Counted from the first letter of the stretch, positions 1 to 7,358 are shown. The stretch: 13,452 bases of DNA from UBA668 sp031366885 (GCA_031366885.1 JANLPB010000268.1:1-13452); one strand, 5' to 3'. Made by a program: numbers and translations. Notes: generated by a model not told the origin, from the letters alone.

Positions 1-987
1 GCCAGGTGCGGTTTTCGACCAGCTGAAGAGCGGTCGGAACAACCCGGGAATGTTGCCGGGCTCTGTCCAGTCGCCCGTGCGTTCGGTGATGAACTGATAC
101 ACGGCAGCACCCAGGATCGGGCCCCACAGCGAACCGGCGCCACCGACCACCATGATCACCAGGAACGTGATGGCCCCGGCAACGGTGAGCAGCTGCGTGT
201 CTGGAGTGACGGTGCCGGTGCGGATGGCAGACAGACAACCCGGCAGCGCGCACATCGCCGCCGACAGTCCGAACACGATGCCCTTGGTGACAGCGAGATT
301 GACACCCATCACGGCGGCTGCGGTGCTGTTGTCGCGAATGGCCAGCAGCGACCGACCCTTCCGGCTCTTCACAATGCCGCGACAGATGAGATACACGATG
401 GCGACGATGACGAGACCGACCCAGTAGTAGAACGGCTTGACGTTCTGACCGCGAAGGTTGCCCCACGGGTTCCAGCCGAAGATCTCGTACGTTGGGTTTT
501 GCTTGGTGAACTTGAAACCCGTCTTGTCGATGCCTTTGGAGCCGCCGGTGAAGCCTGACACTTTCGGCCACTTGATGAACTGGGGAAACACCAATCCGAG
601 CGCAAGCGTGACAAGCGCCAGGTACACGCCCTTGATGCGAAGCGCCGGCAGCGAGACCAGCGCCCCGATGACGAATGCCACAACGAACGCGGCTGGAAGT
701 GTGTAGAACGGGCTCCAACCCCAGCGCGTGACCATGATGGCCGTGGTGTACGCACCGATTCCGAAAAAGGCCGAGTGCCCGATGGAGATCTGGCCGGCGT
801 AGCCCAACAGCAGGTTCAACGAAAGTGCGGCCGCCATCAAAGTGAACGCCGTTGTGCACGTCTCGATCAGGCTGTCACTGCCCTGTGTTGGAATCCACAG
901 TATGACGAACGACAGCACCGCGGCGGTGACGATGCGCATCGCCCAGCTGGCCGGCCCACCGGACTTGATCGTCAGCAACGGGCTCAT
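1..987 (-). CDS. livM: LivM-type branched-chain amino acid ABC transporter permease (partial, C-terminus off the left edge)
   Basis: The frame is open from an ATG at 987 down to base 1, giving 329 residues with no stop, so the C-terminus lies outside the window. It is an inner-membrane permease that should pair with LivH in a HAAT-family importer for branched-chain amino acids or related amides. Seen directly: hydrophobic segments from about residue 17 onward; the family block GYAGQISIGH at 62-71 followed by SAFFGIGAYT; LRIKGVYLALVTLA at 116-129; GRSLLAIRDN at 211-220; and GGAGSLWGPILGA at 282-294. Family members are usually about 320-400 residues, so little should be missing. The ATG overlaps the livH stop as ATGA (984-987), which implies translational coupling. 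A loop at about 140-190, rich in K, W and aromatic residues, sits between membrane segments. Family assignment is secure; the substrate is not. Confidence 0.95.
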   Translation of the reverse strand, partial: MSPLLTIKSGGPASWAMRIVTAAVLSFVILWIPTQGSDSLIETCTTAFTLMAAALSLNLLLGYAGQISIGHSAFFGIGAYTTAIMVTRWGWSPFYTLPAAFVVAFVIGALVSLPALRIKGVYLALVTLALGLVFPQFIKWPKVSGFTGGSKGIDKTGFKFTKQNPTYEIFGWNPWGNLRGQNVKPFYYWVGLVIVAIVYLICRGIVKSRKGRSLLAIRDNSTAAAVMGVNLAVTKGIVFGLSAAMCALPGCLSAIRTGTVTPDTQLLTVAGAITFLVIMVVGGAGSLWGPILGAAVYQFITERTGDWTEPGNIPGLFRPLFSWSKTAPG

Positions 988-1910
988 ACTCGTTCCACCT
1001 TCGAGGTTCCGAACAGTCCGGAGGGTTTCACCAGCAGTACCGCGACGATGACCAGGAAAGCGACGCCGACCTTCATCTCCTGCCCGACCCATTCGTCGGC
1101 GTAACCCGCAGTCATGTTCTGGATCACACCAATGGTCAGCCCACCGATGACGGCACCGCCGGGGCTATCGAAACCTCCGAGCGTCGCGGCGGCCGATGCG
1201 TAGATGAACACGGTGAACATGAGACCGAGGTTGACATTGGTGTTGATGCCCGCGAACACCACGCCGCCCAACGCACCGATGGCGGCGGCGATGCCCCAAC
1301 TGGCCATCAGCACCGTGCTGGTTTTGATGCCGACCAGTTTCGAACTCTCAGTATTTGCGGCGACGGCACGCATGGCGAGGCCAAGGCGAGTGCGGTTGAA
1401 GACGAGGAAGAGCAATGCGGTCAGGACCAGTACAAGACCAATGACGCCAAGTGACTGGATCTTGATGTCGGCACCGAACACGGTGACGAAGTCGTCGGGC
1501 TTGTTGGGGAACAGGCTGGGGTATTGCAGCTGCTTGCTGCCTACCCCGGTGTTCGGCAACGACTGACCGCCCCAGATAGCGCCGTCCAGCCAGTTGAGAA
1601 ACTGAAAGAGACCGATGGTGACGATGAAGACTGCGAATGGTGACTTCTTTGCGATGGGCCGCACCAGCGCGACTTCGGCAGTGGCGCCGATCACGAAACC
1701 CACCACCATGCCCAAGATGACGGCGAACCCGATCGGGATGCCCCATTCGCCAAGCTGGTAGACGACGTAGGCGCAGAACAATGCCATCTCGCCCTGTGCG
1801 AAGTTGAGATGGCCGGTACCGCGGTAGATGATGACCAGTCCGAGAGCGATCAGCGCATACACACTGCCCTCGCTGAGGCCATCGACGAGTCGTTGCAAGA
1901 AAAGTTCCAT
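984..1910 (-). CDS. livH: LivH-type branched-chain amino acid ABC transporter permease
   Basis: A 308-residue integral membrane protein, the usual LivH length. The N-terminus carries the family block LSEGSVYALIALGLVIIYRG at about 13-32, followed directly by TGHLNFAQGEMALF. Near the C-terminus, ASAAATLGGFDSPGGAVIGG is the conserved cytoplasmic coupling-loop region that contacts the ATPases in this family. It should form a heterodimer with LivM and be driven by LivF and LivG. The ATG at 1908-1910 shares one base with the livF stop (TGATG on the minus strand), and its own TGA overlaps the livM ATG by 4 nt. Translation therefore probably proceeds by re-initiation along one mRNA. A membrane transport role is certain. 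Branched-chain amino acids are the default substrate, but amides, urea or other short polar solutes are possible for HAAT transporters. Confidence 0.96.
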   Translation of the reverse strand: MELFLQRLVDGLSEGSVYALIALGLVIIYRGTGHLNFAQGEMALFCAYVVYQLGEWGIPIGFAVILGMVVGFVIGATAEVALVRPIAKKSPFAVFIVTIGLFQFLNWLDGAIWGGQSLPNTGVGSKQLQYPSLFPNKPDDFVTVFGADIKIQSLGVIGLVLVLTALLFLVFNRTRLGLAMRAVAANTESSKLVGIKTSTVLMASWGIAAAIGALGGVVFAGINTNVNLGLMFTVFIYASAAATLGGFDSPGGAVIGGLTIGVIQNMTAGYADEWVGQEMKVGVAFLVIVAVLLVKPSGLFGTSKVERV

Positions 1911-2623
1911 CAGAACCCCAGGTACGCCTTTCGAATCGCATCGTCAGCACCAAGTTCGGCCGCACTGCCGGACGCGACGACGCGGCCGGTCTCCAGCAGG
2001 TACACCTTGCTGGCCATGTGCATCGCCAGGTTCGCGTTCTGCTCGACGAGCAGAACCGAGAGGCCCTCGTCGCGGTTGAGCCGCTCGATCACGTGGAACA
2101 GTTCTTGGGTGATCAGCGGCGCCAAGCCCAAACTCGGCTCGTCGCACAGCAGCAGCTTCGGGCGGCTCATCAGCGCACGGGCGATGGCCAGCATTTGCTG
2201 CTCTCCGCCGCTCAGGCTGCCTGCGCGCTGAGCGCGCCGTTCTGCAAGCCGCGGGAACACACCAAACCACTTGTTGATGTCGGCGGTCACGCCGGCGCTG
2301 CCGTCGCGTCGTATGTACGCGCCGGCACGCAGGTTGTCCTCGACCGACAGTTCGGGAAAGGTGCCGCGGCCCTGAGGCACTTGTGCAACACCACCGCGCA
2401 CAATGACGTCTGGTCCGGCCTTTTGGATGCTGCGACCTTCGAGCTCGATGATTCCCTGACGGGGGATGACACCGCTGATGGCCCGCATGGTGGTTGTCTT
2501 GCCGGCACCGTTCGCACCCAGCATGACAACGATCTCACCTTCGTTGACTTCCACGTCGATGCTGTGCAGCACCGTGACCGGGCCGTAACCGGCGGTGAGG
2601 CCTTGTGCACGAAAGAGGGTCAT
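1910..2623 (-). CDS. livF: LivF-type ABC transporter ATP-binding protein
   Basis: A 237-residue ATPase of normal LivF length. Walker A is GANGAGKTT at 36-44, the Q-loop region is VPQGRGTFP at 82-90, the ABC signature is LSGGEQQ at 137-143, and Walker B LLLCDEP is at 157-163 with catalytic E162. The switch position reads VEQN (193-196), with Gln where most ABC ATPases have His. That substitution is characteristic of LivF rather than LivG, so it supports this subfamily. The protein should sit on the cytoplasmic face of LivHM as a heterodimer with LivG. Its ATG (2621-2623) overlaps the livG TGA as ATGA, and its stop overlaps the livH start by one base. Confidence in family and role is high. Confidence 0.96.
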   Translation of the reverse strand: MTLFRAQGLTAGYGPVTVLHSIDVEVNEGEIVVMLGANGAGKTTTMRAISGVIPRQGIIELEGRSIQKAGPDVIVRGGVAQVPQGRGTFPELSVEDNLRAGAYIRRDGSAGVTADINKWFGVFPRLAERRAQRAGSLSGGEQQMLAIARALMSRPKLLLCDEPSLGLAPLITQELFHVIERLNRDEGLSVLLVEQNANLAMHMASKVYLLETGRVVASGSAAELGADDAIRKAYLGF

Positions 2624-3381
2624 GACGTCGTCCCCAGGTAGGCCTCGATGACCTTGTCGTTGTTCTGCACCTCGGCGGGTGTGCCGTCGGCAATCTTGCG
2701 ACCGAACTCCATCGCGACGACCCGGTCGCTGATGCTCATCACCATCGACATGTGGTGTTCGACCAGCAACACCGTGAGTTGGAACTGGTCGCGGATGGTG
2801 CGAATGGTGTCACCCAGCTCGTCGACCTCGCCGTGGGTGAGGCCGGCGGCCGGTTCGTCCATCAGCAAGAAGGTCGGCTCGGCGGCCAGCGCCCGGGCGA
2901 TCTCGAGCCGCTTCAGCGTGCCGAAGGGCAGTCCGACGGCCGGTTGAAATGCAAGGTGACCAAGGCCCAACTGATTCAGCAGGTCGCCGGCACGGTCACG
3001 TGTACGGCGGTTGTCGCGGGCGACGCCCACTCGAGTGATGGCCTGCGCGAAGCCGACTCGTCCCTGGCTATGGGCACCGACCATCACATTTTCCAGCAGG
3101 CTCATTGTCGGGAACAGGGCCAGGTTTTGGAAGGTGCGGGCGATCCCCAGCTTGGCAATGCCGTGCGCCGGTACACCCAACAACTCCTGCCCGCGGAACT
3201 TCACAGAGCCCACCGTTGGTTGGTAGATGCGGCTGACGACGTTGAACATTGTGGTCTTGCCGGCACCGTTTGGCCCGATGAGACCACAGATGTGGCCTTC
3301 CTCGATACCGAACGACAATCCGTCAAGTGCCACGATTCCGCCGAACCGCACCGTTACATCTTCCACCTCAAGCAACGTCAC
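2620..3381 (-). CDS. livG: LivG-type ABC transporter ATP-binding protein
   Basis: A 253-residue ATPase from the GTG at 3381. The frame stays open to an ATG at 3465, but those 28 extra residues look nothing like a LivG N-terminus. The GTG start gives the family-typical opening VTLLEVEDVTVRFGG and lies 10 nt after a strong GGAGGAG ribosome site. Walker A GPNGAGKT is at 36-43. The signature region FGTLKRLEIARAL starts at about 153 and lacks the canonical Ser, as is usual in LivG. Walker B LLMDEP is at 172-177 and the H-loop is EHHM with H209. It partners LivF in powering LivHM. It is the first gene of the livG-F-H-M unit, so the transporter's expression is probably set by the promoter just upstream. 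No solute-binding protein gene accompanies it in this window. Confidence 0.95.
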   Translation of the reverse strand: MTLLEVEDVTVRFGGIVALDGLSFGIEEGHICGLIGPNGAGKTTMFNVVSRIYQPTVGSVKFRGQELLGVPAHGIAKLGIARTFQNLALFPTMSLLENVMVGAHSQGRVGFAQAITRVGVARDNRRTRDRAGDLLNQLGLGHLAFQPAVGLPFGTLKRLEIARALAAEPTFLLMDEPAAGLTHGEVDELGDTIRTIRDQFQLTVLLVEHHMSMVMSISDRVVAMEFGRKIADGTPAEVQNNDKVIEAYLGTTS

Positions 3382-3391
3382 GCTGACCTGT

Positions 3392-3398
3392 CTCCTCC
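3392..3398 (-). promoter_or_regulatory. Strong ribosome binding site that fixes the livG start
   Basis: On the minus strand this reads GGAGGAG inside a longer G-rich run. It ends 10 nt before the GTG at 3381. It is the best Shine-Dalgarno sequence in the window and is the main reason to prefer the GTG over the upstream in-frame ATG at 3465. The contrast with the leaderless genes further along is notable. Confidence 0.75.
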
Positions 3399-3416
3399 CC
3401 CAAATGAAGTGACAGC

Positions 3417-3444
3417 ACCGTAGCCGCTTCACACACCCTGTGAC
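3417..3444 (-). promoter_or_regulatory. livG: Candidate promoter of the livGFHM operon
   Basis: On the minus strand a -10 box TACGGT (3417-3422) is preceded, after a 16-nt spacer, by GTCACA (3439-3444), which matches TTGACA at 4 of 6 positions. The predicted transcript start near 3410 leaves a leader of about 30 nt that carries the ribosome site. The divergent oxygenase gene starts at 3502, so the 120-nt gap must hold both promoters. No clear operator was recognised. This is assigned by pattern only. Confidence 0.4.
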
Positions 3445-3501
3445 GAACGTCGCTCGGAGTTGCACTCGTGAATCTCAGGCGCCATTGACGAGACTGGGCA
3501 C

Positions 3502-4551
3502 ATGAGTGCACAAATTCCGACGTTCTCGCTTGCGGACTGGCGCGCCGCCAGCAACGAACACGAGGTTGCCGATCGGCTCGTGGAGATGTGCCATGGCGTG
3601 GGGTTTTTGTACCTCACCGACCACGGAGTTCCGCGAGAATTCATCGAGCACTACTTCTCCGTGTTGACGGAGTTTTTCGCATTGCCGGAGGCGACGAAGG
3701 CGCTCATCGACAAGCGTCAGTCGCCGCACTTTCGCGGGTGGGAACGCATAGGCGCAGAGCTCACCGGCAACCGCATCGACCACCGCGAGCAGCTCGACGT
3801 CAGCACCGAGCACACGCCGTACGCGACAGACGTCGAGCCGTACCTCCGATTGGACGGCCCGAACCAGTGGCTGCCGGAGAACGAGCTGCCGGGTTTCCAC
3901 GACGCAATCGAGGAGTTCTTCGACCGTCTCGGGGCGGTGGCGTGGGAGCTCATGGAAGTGATGTCGGTCGGCTTGGGCCTGCCTCGTCAGCACCTGCGCG
4001 CGGTCTTCGGTGAGCGGCCGCTGTCCTTCGCGAAGTTGATCAGCTACCCACGAACACCGGCGGGTGAAGCAGGGGTGAACGCGCATCACGACGCCGGCTT
4101 TCTCACCCTGCTGCTCCAGCACGGGGTTGGTGGCCTTCAGGCGCTGGCACCCGATGGCGAATGGATTGACGTCGACCCTCCACCGGGGGCGATCATCGTC
4201 AACATCGGCGAGATGCTGCAGGCGATGACCGGCAACTATTTTGTGGCATGCACGCATCGTGTCATCGCCACCGAACCCAGGTACTCAACCGCGTATTTCC
4301 ATGGACCGGATCTGCGCACTCCGCTAGAGCCACTCGAGCTGCATCCACGCTTTGCTGAGGCCGTCGCTGCCAGCCCGCGCCACCGCGGCGCGGGCTTCAT
4401 GGCTCAGCGTCATGAGCTGCTGACCGGGCAGGCCGATATCGCGAGCGAGAGCGCCGCCATCTTCGGACAGCAAATGTGGAACTACTACGTGCGCAGTTAC
4501 CCCGACATGGTCGAGACGCACTATCCCGGTTCGGTTACTCGAACCAGTTGA
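3502..4551 (+). CDS. Isopenicillin-N-synthase-like Fe(II)/2-oxoglutarate-dependent oxygenase
   Basis: A 349-residue soluble oxygenase with the two-part plan of this family. The N-terminal DIOX_N region (about 5-115, including VGFLYLTDHGV at 33-43) precedes a C-terminal double-stranded beta-helix (about 170-275). Iron ligands are visible as H195-x-D197 in NAHHDAGFLTLLL and as H252 in CTHRVI. The 2-oxoglutarate-binding R-x-S is R260/S262 in RYSTAYF. All expected active-site residues are present, so it should be active. Oxidases and hydroxylases of small molecules, including gibberellin-like, flavonoid and ethylene-forming enzymes, share this fold, so the substrate cannot be read from sequence. 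It is divergent from livG, and its 3' end overlaps the end of the convergent dehydrogenase gene by 17 nt. No good ribosome site precedes the ATG. GAGACT lies 6 nt before it, a poor version of the leaderless -10 seen elsewhere here. Confidence 0.92.
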   Translation: MSAQIPTFSLADWRAASNEHEVADRLVEMCHGVGFLYLTDHGVPREFIEHYFSVLTEFFALPEATKALIDKRQSPHFRGWERIGAELTGNRIDHREQLDVSTEHTPYATDVEPYLRLDGPNQWLPENELPGFHDAIEEFFDRLGAVAWELMEVMSVGLGLPRQHLRAVFGERPLSFAKLISYPRTPAGEAGVNAHHDAGFLTLLLQHGVGGLQALAPDGEWIDVDPPPGAIIVNIGEMLQAMTGNYFVACTHRVIATEPRYSTAYFHGPDLRTPLEPLELHPRFAEAVAASPRHRGAGFMAQRHELLTGQADIASESAAIFGQQMWNYYVRSYPDMVETHYPGSVTRTS

Positions 4552-5356
4552 GCGTTGCGCGCATGGCGGCGTCGAACTCCTCGAACGTCATCGCCGTCTT
4601 CGCTCCGACGATCAGCTCGGCGTCGGCACCGACGACGTATCGCAGCGTTCCCGGCAGTTCCGTGGCCGCCTGATAAATGACGTCGGCAACCTGCTGCGCC
4701 GGCGCAGGCTCGCCGTTCACCAGGCTTCGCTGCGCAGTTCGAAAACGCTGCCAGCGCTGATACTCGTCGGTGTCCGGGCCCATCGCCGCGGACACCAGGC
4801 TGTTGTTGCCGAGCTGGGTAGCGAACTGGCCCGGCTCGACAACCCGCATACGGATGCCCTGCTGCGACAGCTCGAAATGCATCGCTTCGGTCAACGCCTC
4901 GACTGCGTGCTTCGTCGCTGCGTACAAACCGCCGTACGGCGCACCGACGAGCCCGGCCACCGAGCCGACGTTCACGATGGTGCCACCACCATTCGCAACC
5001 ATGTGTGGCACCACCGCGCGGGCCACACGCACCACGCCGGTGACATTGGTGTCGAACTGCCACGCAACCTCTTCATCGCTGGCGAGGTGCACGGCGGTGA
5101 ACAGCTCGATGCCGGCGTTGTTGACGATGATGTCCAACGAGCCCGCAGCCCCGCTCGCCTGCGCGACGGCAGCATTGACGCTGTCGCTGCTGCACACGTC
5201 CAGCGCAAGCTGGGTGATGTCGGTGCGCTCGTTCAGCGCAGTCGACTTCCCGAGTGTTCGCATGGTCGCGAACACTCTGTGCCCGCGATCCGCAAATGTG
5301 AACGCTGCCAGCTCACCGAAACCTGTGCTGCACCCTGTGATAAGAACGTTCGACAT
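4535..5356 (-). CDS. Short-chain dehydrogenase/reductase (SDR family)
   Basis: A 273-residue NAD(P)-dependent oxidoreductase of the classical SDR type. The cofactor-binding glycine motif TGCSTGFG is at 7-14, NNAG at 79-82, the active-site Asn in DTNVTG at 104, Ser132 in GSVAG, and the catalytic pair Y145/K149 in YAATK. The full tetrad is present, so it should be an active ketone/alcohol dehydrogenase. R33, just after the second beta strand (ATMR), suggests a preference for NADP(H), which is an inference. The extended C-terminal part (about 180-273) resembles oxidoreductases that act on retinol- or steroid-like substrates, but the substrate is unknown. The ATG lies 6 nt after a TACCGT box, consistent with a leaderless message. 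Its end overlaps the convergent oxygenase gene by 17 nt. Confidence 0.93.
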   Translation of the reverse strand: MSNVLITGCSTGFGELAAFTFADRGHRVFATMRTLGKSTALNERTDITQLALDVCSSDSVNAAVAQASGAAGSLDIIVNNAGIELFTAVHLASDEEVAWQFDTNVTGVVRVARAVVPHMVANGGGTIVNVGSVAGLVGAPYGGLYAATKHAVEALTEAMHFELSQQGIRMRVVEPGQFATQLGNNSLVSAAMGPDTDEYQRWQRFRTAQRSLVNGEPAPAQQVADVIYQAATELPGTLRYVVGADAELIVGAKTAMTFEEFDAAMRATLNWFE

Positions 5357-5362
5357 GACCTG

Positions 5363-5368
5363 ACGGTA
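5363..5368 (-). promoter_or_regulatory. -10 box of a leaderless promoter for the SDR gene
   Basis: TACCGT on the minus strand, followed by exactly 6 nt (CAGGTC) and then the ATG at 5356. Transcription would start at the A of the start codon. A perfect 10-bp palindrome, CCGCCGGCGG (5370-5379), lies directly upstream in the -10/-35 spacer. The best -35 candidate, AGAACA, is weak. Confidence 0.6.
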
Positions 5369-5395
5369 GCCGCCGGCGGTTGCCCTGTTCTCGAG

Positions 5396-6448
5396 TCAGC
5401 CGTCGACGATCTCGCGCAGCATCTCGATCTGCTGCACGGCGTCGGGACCGACGGGGTTGACCGACAGGACGGTGACACCGGCCTCCTTGAAGGCTGCAAC
5501 CCGTTCCTTCACGTAGCTCTTCGGGCCAACGAGGTGCGACAGTTCCAGCCATTCGCCGGGCAGTGCTGCAGCAGCTTCGTCCTTCTTGCCGTCGAGGTAG
5601 AGGTCCTGCACTTCGCCGGCTTCCTTCTCGTAGCCGTACGCGCACGCAATGTCGTTGTAGAAGTTCTTGCCACGCGCACCCATGCCGCCGACATACAGCG
5701 CCATGCCGGGGCGTGCCATGTCGAGAATCTTGGTGCGGGCATCGCCTGTGAGTGACTCATCGATGGCCAACATGCCGCCAGCAGAAATGTCGAGACGCTT
5801 GAGAGATCGGTCGCGCTTGGCGGTTCCCGCTTTCAGCTGGCGGCCCCACACGTTTTGGAACTTCTCGGGCATGAACATGATGGGAAGCCAGCCATCGGCC
5901 AGCTCGGCTGTTGCCTCGACACTGCGGTCCTTCAAGCTGGCCCACCAGATGGGGATATCGGAGCGCACGGGATGGTTGATGATCTTGAGCGGCTTGCCCA
6001 GCCCGGTGCCCTGGCCATCGGGTAGCGGCGCTTGGAATGTCTGGCCCTGATAGTTGAACTTCTCTTCGCGCTTCCAGATCATCCGGCAGGCTTCGATGTA
6101 CTCCTTGATGCGCTGCATCGGCTTCTCGTACGGCACACCGTGAAAACCTTCTATGACCTGGGGGCCGCTGGCACCGAGGCCCAGTATGAATCGACCGTCG
6201 CTGACGTAGTCGCAACCAGCGGCGGTCATCGCCATCAACGCGGCCGTGCGCGAGTACACGTTGACGATGCCGGTGCCGATCTCGACGCGCTCGGTCTTGG
6301 CGGCCAAATAGCCGACCTGGCTGATGGCGTCGAAGCTGTAGGCCTCGGCAATCCACACCTGGTCGAGGCCGGCCTTCTCCAACTCGACGACTCGGCTGAC
6401 CGCTTCCTTGAAGCCGCCGCCGTAGTTGATGCCCATCGAAAGTTTCAT
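5396..6448 (-). CDS. LLM-class flavin/F420-dependent oxidoreductase
   Basis: A 350-residue luciferase-like (bacterial luciferase fold) enzyme. It opens with MKLSMGINYGG and LEKAGLDQVWIAEAY (23-37), then has GTGIVNVYSRTAALMAM (58-74), DGRFILGLGASGPQVIEGF (84-102) and TGLGKPLKI (148-156). A late block, LYVGGMGARGKNFYND, is at 251-266. From memory, this block order matches the mycobacterial Rv3520c-like group of F420-dependent enzymes. The family usually transfers hydride between F420 or FMN and a small organic substrate. F420 is favoured by homology, but FMN cannot be excluded, and the substrate is unknown. The gene lies 16 nt after larE, yet TAGGGT sits 6 nt before the ATG, so it probably has its own leaderless transcript. 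The SDR gene follows after 39 nt. Confidence 0.9.
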   Translation of the reverse strand: MKLSMGINYGGGFKEAVSRVVELEKAGLDQVWIAEAYSFDAISQVGYLAAKTERVEIGTGIVNVYSRTAALMAMTAAGCDYVSDGRFILGLGASGPQVIEGFHGVPYEKPMQRIKEYIEACRMIWKREEKFNYQGQTFQAPLPDGQGTGLGKPLKIINHPVRSDIPIWWASLKDRSVEATAELADGWLPIMFMPEKFQNVWGRQLKAGTAKRDRSLKRLDISAGGMLAIDESLTGDARTKILDMARPGMALYVGGMGARGKNFYNDIACAYGYEKEAGEVQDLYLDGKKDEAAAALPGEWLELSHLVGPKSYVKERVAAFKEAGVTVLSVNPVGPDAVQQIEMLREIVDG

Positions 6449-6454
6449 GAGGCG

Positions 6455-6460
6455 ACCCTA
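6455..6460 (-). promoter_or_regulatory. -10 box of a leaderless promoter for the LLM oxidoreductase gene
   Basis: TAGGGT on the minus strand, then exactly 6 nt (CGCCTC), then the ATG at 6448. The box fits into the 16-nt gap between the larE stop and the start codon. The same hexamer and spacing precede larE itself. Confidence 0.65.
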
Positions 6461-6464
6461 TGCG

Positions 6465-7256
6465 TTACCCGTTGAGGTTTCCGGATCGGAAGCCTTCGAG
6501 ATCGAGGGTGACGTAGCGGTAGCCCTGCGCGCGCACCGCCTCGACGACGGCCGCTCGCTTTTCGATCACGGTGGCGAGATCCGCGAGCGGTACCTCCAGC
6601 CGGGCAGTGTCGCCGTAATGGCGAACTCGCAATTCATGAAAACCAAGTCGGCGAAGTGCGGCCTCCGCACGATCGAGCTGGCTGAGCAGCGAGACCGAGA
6701 CCTCGGTACCGTAGGGAATGCGGCTGGCGAGACATGCCATCGCTGGCTTGTCCCACGTTCGCAAGCCGAGTTGACGGGAAGCGGCGCGGACATCGGCTTT
6801 GGTGAACCCAGCAGTGACCAGCGGGAACGCTGCGCCCCCCTCGGCCGCAGCCTTCTGGCCCGGGCGATGATCACCGAGATCGTCGACGTTGACGCCCAAC
6901 AGGACCGTCGCGTTTTCGGCAAGTGCAATCGGCGTGACGACGTCCATCAGCTCTGCCTTGCAGTGGAAGCAGCGGTCCGTGTCGTTCAACCGATACGCAG
7001 CGCGTTCCATCTCGTGTGTGACCACGGGCGTCCACCGCATGCCCCACTCGTCGGCAAGTCGGCGGCAGTCATCCTCCTCATCGCCCGCCAGCGACGGCGA
7101 GACAGCGGTGACCGCGTGCATGGCGGATGACCCCAACGTGCGATGTGCCACTGACGCGAGAAAAGCCGAATCTGCGCCACCGCTGAAGGCGACGACCACA
7201 CGGCCCAGCCGCCGCAGTTCCGCTTCGAGGGCGGCGAGTTTGCCGTCAAGATTCAC
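6465..7256 (-). CDS. larE: LarE-type ATP-dependent sacrificial sulfur transferase
   Basis: A 263-residue PP-loop (adenine nucleotide alpha-hydrolase fold) protein. The ATP-binding P-loop SGGADS is at 25-30. The family motif DRCFHCK (94-100) carries C96 and C99, and PAMACLASRIPYG (171-183) carries C175, which aligns with the sacrificial cysteine (C176) of Lactobacillus LarE. The C-terminal GFRSGNLNG is also typical. LarE adenylates the nicotinate-derived precursor and donates its own cysteine sulfur during synthesis of the nickel-pincer nucleotide cofactor. No larA, larB or larC is in the window, so this could be an orphan copy used for another sulfur transfer. The start is a GTG with TAGGGT 6 nt upstream, implying a leaderless message. 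A long inverted repeat lies at -26 to -97. Confidence 0.88.
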   Translation of the reverse strand: MNLDGKLAALEAELRRLGRVVVAFSGGADSAFLASVAHRTLGSSAMHAVTAVSPSLAGDEEDDCRRLADEWGMRWTPVVTHEMERAAYRLNDTDRCFHCKAELMDVVTPIALAENATVLLGVNVDDLGDHRPGQKAAAEGGAAFPLVTAGFTKADVRAASRQLGLRTWDKPAMACLASRIPYGTEVSVSLLSQLDRAEAALRRLGFHELRVRHYGDTARLEVPLADLATVIEKRAAVVEAVRAQGYRYVTLDLEGFRSGNLNG

Positions 7257-7262
7257 GGGTCA

Positions 7263-7268
7263 ACCCTA
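7263..7268 (-). promoter_or_regulatory. larE: -10 box of a leaderless promoter for larE
   Basis: TAGGGT on the minus strand, then 6 nt (TGACCC), then the GTG at 7256. The promoter's -35 zone coincides with the proximal arm of the inverted repeat at 7282-7300. There TTGTGA (7284-7289, 15-nt spacer) is a possible but short-spaced -35. Confidence 0.6.
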
Positions 7269-7281
7269 CCGACCACGCCTC

Positions 7282-7353
7282 GTTCACAATCGCACGTGTC
7301 GCGCTCCCACCGAATCACACCGAGGTCAGCAGATGACACGTGCGCTTGTGAAC
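7282..7353. repeat. 19-bp imperfect inverted repeat between the EamA gene and larE
   Basis: The arms are 7282-7300 (gttcacaatcgcacgtgtc) and 7335-7353 (gacacgtgcgcttgtgaac). They are complementary at 18 of 19 positions with a 34-nt centre. A further 4-bp match (7276-7279 with 7355-7358) follows small bulges. Each arm contains CACGTG. The repeat begins 5 nt after the EamA stop codon, and its inner arm spans -26 to -44 of larE. It could be a paired operator, an RNA stem that protects the EamA mRNA 3' end, or an attenuator. No T-tract follows on the minus strand, so it is not a standard intrinsic terminator. Confidence 0.75.
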
Positions 7354-7358
7354 CGGCG

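Noticed and set aside
3382..3465. A 28-residue N-terminal extension of LivG
   Set aside because: It contains cysteine- and arginine-rich non-LivG sequence and spans the probable promoter and ribosome site.
3490..3501. A leaderless promoter (GAGACT plus 6 nt) for the IPNS-like oxygenase
   Set aside because: The first -10 base is G instead of T and no matching -35 was found. The spacing fits, but the evidence is too thin to annotate.
3475..4257. A 260-codon minus-strand frame opposite the IPNS-like oxygenase
   Set aside because: It is the complement shadow of a gene with intact catalytic motifs. Its product is rich in R, V, L and Q with no recognisable family.
4535..7256. larE, LLM oxidoreductase and SDR as one operon
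   Set aside because: The gaps of 16 and 39 nt allow it, but each gene has a TANNNT box exactly 6 nt before its start, so separate transcripts explain the layout better. Partial read-through remains possible.
7282..7353. The inverted repeat as a rho-independent terminator of the EamA gene
   Set aside because: The loop is 34 nt and no T-run follows the stem on the minus strand.
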